Of a stretch of 64,000 nucleotides of DNA, positions 54,760-64,000 are shown piece after piece. The position numbers and the translations under genes were made by a program. The stretch's first letter is position 1, and every line of letters starts with the position of its first letter. The DNA is taken from NCBI RefSeq assembly GCF_020382885.2, contig NC_058501.1, forward strand, positions 15,886,501 to 15,950,500. Direction: 5' to 3'. Origin of the DNA: Scatophagus argus. Lineage: Eukaryota; Chordata; Actinopteri; Scatophagidae. Under the pieces are notes generated by a model, which was given only the letters and a program-made list of their open reading frames with translations, made no database searches and was not told the origin of the DNA.

Positions 54760-54990
54760 ACGGCTTTTAGATGGATTGCCATAAAATTTGGTACAGACAC
54801 CGGTGGTTTCCAGTCTTTTCATCTAGCACCAGAAGCAGCTTGACATTTGTAGTTTAGAGTCAAATGTCTCTGCTGGATGAATGAATGGATTACCGTGGAA
54901 TTTGTTGACATTCATGGTCTTTGTGAACTTTGGAGATCCCCTGACATAGTGCCATCATTATGTCAAAGTTAAAATTTGTCCAGTACTTTG
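54760..54990 (+). repeat. Dispersed fish repeat, plus orientation
   Basis: Contains ATGGATTGCCATAAAATTTG, GACATTCATGGTC, GGAGATCCCCTGACATAG and GTCCAGTACTTTGGTTTA. These are blocks of a repeat common in percomorph genomes. The complementary version occurs at 56948-57345 in this window, which supports its being a dispersed family. Confidence 0.6.
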
Positions 54991-55534
54991 GTTTATCCAC
55001 GCCACAGTGTGGTTTCTCTTTACAGAGCTGCTAGCACGGCTGTAGGCTCAAAGTTTTGTCGGGGGTTAAAACAGAACTTAACGTATATACCTCAAAATTA
55101 GCACAGTAATCTAAAAGTAATGACAATGCATTACTGATGGCTCTCAGATCTGAGGTCACTGACCGAGATCTGCAGAAATGAACGGGACAGGAATTCATCA
55201 TCATCAGCAGTTAATTGAAACGCAGCCTGTGATACAACACGCAACAGTTTATAACCAACCGACCATAAACATACCGAAGCACTTATTACCCAGCTGCGTC
55301 GTTCCGCTCTATCTCTTGTGGCCATGTGCTTCTTGTGCCAAACATGGCTGCCCTGTGCCGAACCATACCGTACATGCCTGTTCACACAGACATAAATCCC
55401 GTTGTTTGTTGTTGTTATGTGTACATATGTGGCCCGGTGGCTTCACTGAATGTGCAACAATTGGTCTTTGTGTGAATAATTGGAACAAGGTTATTTCAGC
55501 AGTTTTGTCAGCCAATTAGGGCCCCACTGAGTCG

Positions 55535-55536
<2 letters not shown>

Positions 55537-55599
<63 letters not shown>

Positions 55600-55609
55600 T
55601 CTCCCTCTC
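55537..55609. repeat. (CT)n microsatellite
   Basis: Long CT dinucleotide run becoming CCCTCT-interrupted at its 3' end; a polypyrimidine mirror-type tract. Confidence 0.9.
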
Positions 55610-55897
55610 ATGTCTCGCCAGTGACGACTGTAACTCCTCATTAGAGCACTCCACCCACTGATCCTCTTATCTTTTTCTTTTACCCTTTTTGGACCCTTCC
55701 TTCTTTTCCATTATGACCCAACCCCCCCCCACCAATCCACTCATCCACCCACCCCAGTCTCCTTCCACCACCTCCTCCCTTCAAGCTAAAATGTTTGTTG
55801 TGTAAAAGTATCTCTCTTGGTTCTCTCAGCCACATCCAAACTACAGTGTAAAGATGTCAGTCGTTTTCTCCTCTGGCTCTCTGCGCCCTTTTCAGAG

Positions 55898-55920
55898 CAC
55901 ACACACACACACACACACAC
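55898..55920. repeat. (CA)n microsatellite
   Basis: About 11 CA units in intergenic sequence. Confidence 0.8.
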
Positions 55921-56947
55921 CACTTTGATCCGAGCCCTGGCACGGGATTGGTGGAATGGAGCAAATATTGACTCCATCTGAGCCAGACAAATCACCACCA
56001 CCCCCCCTTCTGCGTTCTTTCTCTTTCACTCCCCTTTACACTTGCTCAGTTCCCGTCTAATCTGCCATTACCTCTTTCTCTCACATTCCCTTTCATGCCC
56101 TTTCTGCTGCTGCCTGTCTTTTTATTCCCTTTGTGTCCCCGTCCGTCAGTCTCCCTCTCTTCTCTGCTCGAGGCTTCTCAGGATGTCTGTACTGTTGGGT
56201 CAGGACTCTCTGTCTCTTCTCAGCTGAGTTAGGTGCTTTCGCAGAGATCAATCCATGCCTTTCTTTAGCTCAGTTTAAAGCCGCAGAAGGTCAAACTTCC
56301 TTTGCTGAATGCTGAATTACATGCTACTGCCTTAAGCCAGGAACATTTTTTTTTGTATCTGTGAGTCTTTAAACATGCACAGGCAAAGCAAGCATACTTG
56401 GATATAATGTTCATATATGCTGCACCAGGCTCCCACTCTGTTTCAACATAAATTTCAAAATAATGCTTCTGTATGCTTTCACTTTTTGGTGTTTGTTTTG
56501 CTGTCATGCTGATCTGACTCCAATGCTACTCGGTATGAGTGCATGTTTAATGCACTGCAGTACAGATGTGGATTCTGTGTGGCTGAGATGCTGCAGATGT
56601 AGAGACCAGCTCGAGTGGGAGCTATTGATTCCCCACAGGGCTAAAGCTGCAGTTAAGCTTCTGCAAAGATGCACACAGAGGAGGGTATTATTGTGAACAA
56701 TACAACTATAGTTTGGCACACTCCTGCCAAATCCCAACAAAACGTTGCACAGACCCACGCGTCGAGCACACTCATTGGTCAATTGAAAGGTGTGTTTGAA
56801 GCACAGAAGAGAAAAGTAAGTACAAGTCTGAAAGTTACAGCTCATCCATGATTGCCTGGAGAAGCATGTTTCAGCCATAAGAACCTAAACAAACTGTACA
56901 AATTCAAACAAAATCATAATTTGACATCGTAATTGTAACCCTAAACC

Positions 56948-57345
56948 TCATCAGATTATGGCGCTGGACAAAAAAAGTTAAGGGATCACCAAAGTCATTA
57001 GGATTCATTCTTAGACAATCATGAATGTCTGTACCGAACTTTATACTATCTATCAAGTATATGTTGAGATCTTTTATCAGATTAGAAAAAACTTTGAGCT
57101 GCTGATGGCATTAGAGGAAGTCATTAGGATCCATCCTCTGGGCATCATGACAGCACATAAAATAGTTGTCTAGACATTTCAATAAAAACCAACAATGTCA
57201 AATTGCTGTCAGTGGACAATCACCAAAGTAGTTTAGCTTCATCCTCTGGAGACCATGAATGTTTCTAGAAAATTTTGTGGTAATGTTGTTGAAACATTTC
57301 AGTCTGGATTAAAGTAGTGGACTGACAGACAGACAGACAGACAGA
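56948..57345 (-). repeat. Dispersed fish repeat, minus orientation, with internal tandem units
   Basis: Complementary to the family at 54760-54990 (GGGATCACCAAAGTCATTAG, CATGAATGTCTGTACCGAA). The block GTCATTAGGAT plus ATCCTCTGG/CATGA recurs at about 56994, 57120 and, weakly, 57228, so the copy contains roughly three units of 108-126 bp. It ends in a (GACA)n run at about 57326-57347. Confidence 0.6.
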
Positions 57346-57347
57346 CA

Positions 57348-59526
57348 AACTGAATGCCGTGCCAAGATGGAAACACCTTTTCCTACCTCCCACACAAAGA
57401 TGATTACATTCATCTTTGTTGAAGCATGTTTCAACTCCGACTGCTCTCTTTGTTTGTGAGTTTGAACTGAGCTCTTCTGTTATCATTACTGGAACAGTAT
57501 TAGTTTGGTCTGAGAACAGTTAACCGCAGCCCTCGGGCAGAAGTCTACACTCGTCTCCTCTCTTTGGCCTTTTTAATTCAATCTGCCTCACTGCTGTTGT
57601 TATGGGAGGCAGCCTGCGGCGGTCCAGCTACCGAGTCCCGACCCTCTGCTGGTCTGAAGAAGCCTTGAGGCCTCATTAACTTTAACAGTTAACGGGTTGT
57701 GGGCCTACTGTGTCTTGGCCCGAGGCTGGGGTGTGTGTATGTTTTCTGGAGGCAGGGTGGGTGTGCATGCAAGAACTTTTTCGAGTGATATATCACTCCC
57801 ACAGGGCCCCACTACTCTGATCTGCAGTGCCATTACTCAGATCAGCCAGCCGAGACAAACAACAGATCAGCTGCTACATGCAGACCTCCCCGGACACGTG
57901 CACACACACACACACGTACACACAAAAACATAACCACATCTGTATGTTGTGGTGACTAGTTGATATAGACATTTTGCTTATCGGGCTTGTGTGGTTGGTG
58001 GTGCGTGTTGGCTTGCCAACACGTAAGTTATTGCTTCTTGGCCGTTGAGAGAAAGAGAGATAGGGAAAGAGGGAGAAGAAAAAGACAGATAGAGAGAAAG
58101 AGGGAGGGAGGGAGGGGGGAAGGGAGGGAGCGGGGAGCAGGGGGCTATAAGTGGTCACGGACCACTAGTGGCCATGGCAATGACCTCTGGCTAATTGTTG
58201 TTACTGATAGACATGCTGCTTAGAAGTACAGAGATATCCATTTCAGCAACCACACACAAAACACACACACACACCCAAAGCTACACATGTGTATGTGCAT
58301 GTGCATTAACCCCTGGAATTCACCCTCGTCACTGTTGGTATGCTTTTAACATTAGCTTTTTTATTTTGACAGATCAGATCGTAAGCCGGTGCTGTAATGT
58401 GGTTTAAGTCTCACAGCGGGCTTTGAAGTCGCTAATCTCCGTCACCATCGCTGCATCCATGTTAGGATGCCGGTCCAAGAAAAGCAGCAGGCTGGCCCTG
58501 GGACATCTCAAGCCCTGGGTGTGTTAATATGTGTTAGACCGTAACTCACTGCGTACCCACCCGGCCCTTCCACTCACTGGCCTCTCTCACATTTCCACCA
58601 TCTCGCCTCTCTTCACGGAGGCAGCCGGGTGGGAAATGTTAATAAGGAGTTTCAAGAAGGATCAGAAATGTCCTTGAACGAGACAGACCGACTCTGGAGG
58701 TTGTTGTTATGTTGATGAGCTGGGCTCTGAGCCCCCAGAGGCTCAGTAGTATACTGTGTTTTTAGTACACATTAGTACAACTGTCTCATTTCCCCTCATG
58801 TATTCATGTTTCACCAAATTCTTTTTTGCTCTCATGCTTTGCACGTCTGTTTCATCTCAGCACACTATTTTTTTTCACGATGAAGATGATGCTTTTTATT
58901 TTCATTATGCATCATGCATATAATTGTGTCCAAGCCTCATGGGCTCAAAATACACCACAATGTAACATAAAGCAGATATAAAATGAAGCACATGTATTTG
59001 AAATGATGCTACAAAGAGTCCACTGGAGAAATCAAAGTAGTGATTAAACTGTCCAGATCGCCTTCTCTTCTCTACCTTTGAGATCAAAACTCAAACATTC
59101 CAGTTTATGTGGAGTAATTTCATTAAAAACTGACGCTCTTAAATCTGAATCTCTCAAGCTCAATAGAGAGAGCAATAAAACGAGTTCTAATTTGTGAAAC
59201 AACACTCCATTTTGTTTTTTAACAATATATTTTTAAAACGTTTTTCTTCTCCTCCGGATGAAAGCCCACTTAACATGCCCCCAGAAGACCTTCCAGTAGA
59301 TACACAAAAAATGAGCCTCTTCTAAAACTAAATAAAACTCTTTATCCCAATTTTTCCTCTCCACCTCTGTGTCACTCTTCGCCTCCCACTGTTTGGTCGA
59401 CATTGTTATAACATTGTCCCGTCTGACTGTGGAGGTCGGTGGATTACAACCAAATAAATGTTGTGTAAACAAGTTAGAATCAGGCAGTTTTCACATCTGC
59501 TTCAGACCGCGACTGAGAGCTCACAG

Positions 59527-59528
<2 letters not shown>
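57348..59528. other. Intergenic spacer with unique GC-richer blocks, no gene seen
   Basis: Apparently non-repetitive sequence around 57530-57690 and 58410-58740, separated by a purine-rich simple tract at 58050-58133 (GGGA/GAGA). No exon can be supported. Possible regulatory sequence of the downstream gene, by position only. Confidence 0.35.
58050..58133. repeat. Purine-rich GAGA/GGGA low-complexity tract
   Basis: Almost entirely A and G on the plus strand for about 80 bases. Confidence 0.8.

Positions 59529-59558
<30 letters not shown>
59529..59558. repeat. (CA)n microsatellite
   Basis: About 14 CA units. Confidence 0.85.
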
Positions 59559-59562
<4 letters not shown>

Positions 59563-60037
59563 TCATTCCCTCTCTGAAGCAGCACGTCTCTTGGGTGTAC
59601 TTATCTGAACTCCAAATTGGTGGAGCATGTCTGTTTTCAGCTGTGATTACACAGTCATAATAACACATATCTATGTTTGCATCATTCAAAAATATCTTTC
59701 GCAAAGCAACTACATGCTGCCAGTAAGCCCAACATCCATATTTCATCCATGCAAAATAAAAATGTGACCATTTTTCACTTCCCACTCGCGTTTTTTCCAC
59801 TTTGTTATAGAACAATTGGTGTTTGTATTGGCACAATAGTAAAGCCATAAGGCTTTGTACCTCCCTAACAAAGTGTCCCTGCTGCAGATGCTGCCAGCTC
59901 AGGGCTGTTTCCGACAACGAGTAGATCATTACTACTGATCAGTGTGACCTCGTACAATGGAGCATTCTTATGTTGGATTGTGCAACTAAAAAAGCGGCTC
60001 TGAGAGTTATTATAGCTTAGTCAGGGCCCATAGTGGT

Positions 60038-60084
60038 GTGTGTGTGTGTGTGTGTGTGAGGGGGAGAGAGAGAGAGAGAGAGGG
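60038..60084. repeat. (GT)n followed by (GA)n tract
   Basis: About ten GT units, then GAGGGGGAGAGAGAGA-type repeats, immediately upstream of the probable promoter of the downstream gene. More GA-rich tracts follow at 60115-60139, 60254-60285 and 60345-60361. Confidence 0.85.
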
Positions 60085-60206
60085 AGGCAGTGGGAGTGTA
60101 TGGTTTATGCGTGTGAAAGAGAGAGGGAGAGGGAGAGAGTTGTGTAATCTGTCCATTTTGTGTCTCCTGTCGTCGTCGTCCCTCCGACTACCAGGCGTCA
60201 CACCAG

Positions 60207-60216
60207 TTTATAATAA
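60207..60216 (+). promoter_or_regulatory. TATA-like element of the downstream gene
   Basis: TTTATAATAA lies about 300 bases upstream of the start codon at 60512. The GA-rich sequence after it would be the 5' UTR if transcription begins near 60240. Motif-only call. Confidence 0.25.
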
Positions 60217-60511
60217 GGACCCCAAAAAAGTTGACGAGTGAACGAGACCGAACGAGAGAGAGGGGGGAGAGAGAGGGAGAGAAAACGGAGCCCTTCCCAC
60301 TCTCCGAAAATCACGGGGAGTGACTGTGACAGGAGGAAGGGGACAGAGAGAGAGAGAGAGGGCTGAAGAAGCCTTCGCAGGACTTCATCACATTTCTTTC
60401 AGGACTGCACGGACCAGAACGGACCACTAACCAATCACTAGCCTGGACTGATAATCAATAGCGGCGATTAGCAGCTGAGCGAGAAGTGTTGTGGGAGACC
60501 CTTGGAGGAGC

Positions 60512-61659
60512 ATGCGGCTCAGTTTGCTATTCAGGTAAAACTTTGACTTAAACAACCTGTTGCTTCTCTCTGTCTGCTTGTACACAACACCACATGGGAG
60601 GCCGTGGCGGTGGTTGTGGTGGTGGTGGTGGTGGTGGTGGTTGGGAGGTGTTTGCATCTCTCCTGAGCGGGAATGGTGCGTTCATGTTGACTGCAGGGAG
60701 GATTTCAGAAAGTTGTTTTGTTTTGTGGCAAAGTGTTGGCTTTTACGCACGACGCCTTCTTGTTGCGCACTGGGCGCTGTGGAGGATATATGATAGGAAT
60801 TTACCCGAAGGCATTTATCTGGGCTTAGGTTAGAGTTCGTCTCTGTCTCCTCGGGGCGGATTTTTGTGAGTTTTCCTCCCTGCTGCATCTCTCTTTCTCT
60901 CTTTCTGTCTCTCTCTCTCTCTCTTTCCCCGTCCCCGCGGAGTTTATTCTGCAATGTGCCACTGTAGCGGCCAGGGAAACGTGGACCCGGGTAGGGGGTC
61001 GTTACTTCGGCCTGAGCGGCTCTGTTGTGTCGGACTGTGCGGTACCTTTGTCTGTGTTTTTCGGGGTAGTTATGCAGTCTGGTGTGGGGAAGCTTCCAGA
61101 GACCACGGCGGTGCACCACACTGGGAAGAAGGGACCAATTACTCCAACTACATGTGGCCTGCGGACTGGTGATTGCGGTGATGGTTTGGTTCTCGTGGCG
61201 AGCGCTGAAATGTCCATTTTAGCAAATCGTTTAGTTTCGTATTCAGGCTCTTTTCCTGGCAGATGGAGAGACGGTATTCCACTTGTTTCCAATGCACTTG
61301 TCTCGGCAGTTTCATGGAGATTATTGTGTTGAACCACAAGTATAGAACAACTGAAGAAAGTTCTGTAAAACTAGCACATTTACCCGAATTGTTTCACCTT
61401 TAATGGAAAAGACCCAAAACTTCAGTGGCTCAATATTAGATGAAATTACTTCTTCAGATGCAGTGCACTCTCTGGTGCAGCACGCACCGCTTCCTGAAGT
61501 AGTTTCATGTCAAATTTAAGGACAGGAACCCTAAATTAAAGGAGACATTCATCATCACAGTCCCACACTATAAACCACGTCCTTTGAACACAGGACCTCA
61601 AATATAAAGTGCCTCACTTTACAAGATGATTTTGGATGTTGTGACTGATTGAGCTCTGC

Positions 61660-61697
<38 letters not shown>

Positions 61698-62217
61698 ACC
61701 ACATCCTTAGGGTGTGTGTAGTCACAGAGAGAGGCATGCGGAGGGAAAACATACTTGCTGTTTAAACCCATTAGTTTGTTAGTACTTTGGCTTCCACAGA
61801 TTGATTGAAATGTTTGCTTGTGAACCCTGAAGGGGAAAAGAAATCTGTGTACTCAACACCCCCCCCACCCTCACCCCCTGAGCCCTCATGCCACCTGTAG
61901 TGTAAAAGAAATGGATTACTACAGTACAGTGAGGTCACTGGAACATTTGATAGGGGCTGGGGGGTGTTCAAGAAGGTTGATGAACACTGGGCAGAGAATA
62001 ATGAACGTCTCTGTGAGTTTGCACAGCATATAGCAGTTTAACATTGAGGTCATGGAAGAATCATAACCTCTACAAAAGAGTTATTCAACCTGCCTGTATT
62101 TACAATCCTGTCGATCTGCCACCTCGTTCACCCTCTGTTCTTCGTCCCTTCAGGCTCTATGTGGTGTGGGGATTTGTGGTGGTCATGACCTCTGTGACCA
62201 AGGCTGCCAAGAGGAAG
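60512..62217 (+). CDS. First two coding exons of a secreted-protein gene (partial)
   Basis: Exon 60512-60534 begins ATGCGGCTCAGT and ends at donor gtaaaa. Exon 62154-62217 follows acceptor cccttcag and ends at donor gtgagt. Joined in frame they encode 29 residues: a basic start (MRLSLLFR), a hydrophobic core (LYVVWGFVVVM), then TSVTKAAKRK. This is a typical signal peptide with predicted cleavage around TKA, followed by a basic stretch. The gene continues beyond 64000. In human 1q21 the genes after TARS2 are ECM1 and ADAMTSL4, both secreted extracellular-matrix proteins, so one of these is the natural candidate. The residues visible cannot decide, and no symbol is given. The 1.6-kb intron contains a GGT trinucleotide run at 60612-60641 and a (GT)n at 61661-61694. 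Confidence 0.55.
61661..61694. repeat. (GT)n microsatellite
   Basis: About 17 GT units in intron 1 of the downstream gene. Confidence 0.9.
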
Positions 62218-64000
62218 GTGAGTCATCAGCTCATTATAAGTGAGATTCACAGACAACAGCATCACTATGGAGGGGGTGAACGGTGACGACAAAAGGACTG
62301 ATTCACATTTTTTCACAGGGTCTCTTAAAACAATCCTGACAGGTCAATACGTACAATGAAAGGGTTATTGGATGCCGTAAATGTTCAACCTGTCCATACA
62401 GTGAAAGAAAACACAAAGAGCACTAAAAAGGCTGTTCTTTTTTGGAACATGTTTTGTTTATTTTTATTTTCTTTGATTTTTCTGTTATAGATGACACCAG
62501 CTTTTCATGAGCCACTAAAAAGCTACCAAAAAGCCAAAAAAAGCCTTGTTTTTCTGTCAATGAATTTTTCAGATAATTCAGTTATGTTTATCAATTGTTT
62601 ACTGAGCCATAAGGAGCAAAAATTAACATTTTTATTGTGACATTCAATAAAATGTTTTCAAACTGATAACGGTGAAGAACCTTGAGAGAATTAATACGTG
62701 AATCTGCTGCTCCGTTCACTTTCAGCTCATTTTTATTTCTAGCTGTCCTCTCCACAACTTAACTGTTTTGGTTCACTTTCTCTGCTCTCAGCAGGCATCT
62801 GTTTTCAGATTAAAAGCTCTTAAAATTCACTTCCTGCTCAGCATCAAAGACTGGACAGACACAGTTAGCAACTAACTGGTGGACACAGTGGAGAATTTAG
62901 CAGCCAAAGTGCCAGATATTTTCCTCAACAGGTGGTGGTGACCAAAAATGAGCTAAAAGTGAAGTGAATACTGGACTTATATTCGCCAGGTGGCCACAAG
63001 CACTTTTTGCCTGGTAACTGCTGGATGTGTAAATAAGCAGCTGTTTGCTAGCACGCTCACCTTATCAGCTTAAAAGGTGATAATATCCAACTTGTTTTTG
63101 CTGCCCCCGAGTGGCCAAAAGAGTTACTGCAGGTTCAAGAAGACATTGAGCCATCAGTTTTTATGAAAGATCTCTGAACAGTCAACCTTTCAGTCTGACT
63201 GTTCTCAGTTGTTCTTTGCTGTACACATAAATACAATACCCTATGCTGTATTTAACTAACATTATTGAGCAAAACATCGTGACATAAATGTCTTTGTCTC
63301 TCTTCCATTTTAACATTTTTTCATGCTCATCTCATTTATGTAGTTGTTCCTAGTTAAGTGCTAAAACGTGTTTTTCAGACAAACAGTCAGTCTTAATACT
63401 GAAGTCAAGAAGAAGAAGAGCTGTGGGTTTGCTCCTTCACTGGAAACTTTTTAGGATGTGATCTCTTCACTGCCAGTATGGAGAGGAGAAACAATTACAA
63501 CGCTGAATAAGTTCATGTACTCAGGGGCATGTCAGTATTGTTTTGAGACAAAATTTAAGACATATGAACATATCCCTTAAAGGGGCCCACAGCTGGAGAG
63601 GGCGCACAGTAATACCAGTGTGAGAACATATAATAAGAGGTGGAGGCAGATTTCACAGCTACACCTCAGTCTGGTTCAGGCCTGGCAGTACAGTGTTGCA
63701 GGAGTCTAACCAGTAGCTCCAGAGGTCAGCGGTGGCTGCTGCAGGGTCAGTGCACGGAGCTCATTAATGGTCCCAGTTATGTGGCAGCTGTGTGTTTGAT
63801 GTCACTCATTACGACAGACCGCACCTCCCCTCCTGAAACACACACACACACTCTCACACTTGGAATCATTAAGCCTGTCTGCCTCTACCCCCCTCATCTT
63901 TCTCACCCATTTCTCTTCCCTTTTCTCCCACCCTCCCGCCATTTTACCTCAGACAGGAAAAGGAACTCCTTTAATCTCTGTAATACAGTATCTGAGCACT
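62218..64000 (+). other. Intron 2 of the downstream secreted-protein gene (runs off the window)
   Basis: AT-rich sequence after the donor at 62218. No further exon with an in-frame acceptor and donor that I can support before the window ends. Short CA runs near 63839 are the only repeat noted. Confidence 0.4.

Noticed and set aside
57326..57347. Short direct repeats (GACA)n considered as a CRISPR-like array
   Set aside because: Simple tetranucleotide repeat without spacers, in a vertebrate nuclear genome.
60682..61119. 145-codon minus-strand open frame
   Set aside because: Lies across GA-rich 5' intron sequence of the downstream gene, with an Arg/Glu low-complexity run from a GA tract and no recognisable domain.

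Overview
This window is nuclear DNA from a teleost fish, most likely a spiny-rayed (percomorph) species. Evidence: all genes are split by short GT-AG introns (many about 80 to 600 bp), CA/GT microsatellites are abundant, tRNA-derived SINEs and short inverted-repeat elements are scattered through introns and spacers, and the encoded proteins match vertebrate orthologues over their whole length. There are no prokaryotic features. Layout: (1) 3-248 is the last coding stretch of an unassigned plus-strand gene; its 3' UTR ends near 1905. (2) 1.9-11.3 kb is gene-poor spacer with a SINE at 6.0 kb and a frameshifted hAT-type transposase fragment at 9.1-9.8 kb. (3) 11.3-14.8 kb, minus strand, is an eight-coding-exon Pim-family serine/threonine kinase with a long charged N-terminal extension. 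(4) 17.0-22.4 kb, plus strand, is prpf3, a U4/U6 snRNP protein, with 16 coding exons and 711 codons as I assemble it. (5) 23.1-34.6 kb, plus strand, is rprd2, an RNA polymerase II CTD-interacting protein, with 10 exons and 1199 codons. (6) 39.5-48.5 kb, plus strand, is tars2, mitochondrial threonyl-tRNA synthetase, with 18 exons and 691 codons. (7) 48.6-60.2 kb is an 11.5-kb spacer of microsatellites, repeats and unique sequence. (8) At 60.5 and 62.15 kb are the first two coding exons of a secreted-protein gene that continues past the window. The order prpf3, rprd2, tars2, all on one strand, is the order at human 1q21. That synteny suggests ecm1 or adamtsl4 for the last gene, but the visible exons only encode a signal peptide, so the name is left blank. 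The Pim-like kinase lies head-to-head with prpf3 and is not a neighbour there in mammals; it fits the large Pim-like expansions known in fishes. Exon models were built by hand: every listed junction keeps the reading frame and each complete coding sum is divisible by three. The three conserved genes are housekeeping components (splicing, transcription-termination control, mitochondrial translation) and form a conserved block, not a pathway. The observations most worth checking are: tars2 keeps its aminoacylation core, but three of the four classical editing-site residues are replaced; and the Pim-like kinase has a threefold basic repeat and two SUMO-interaction-like motifs before its kinase domain. 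I found no convincing undescribed multi-gene system.
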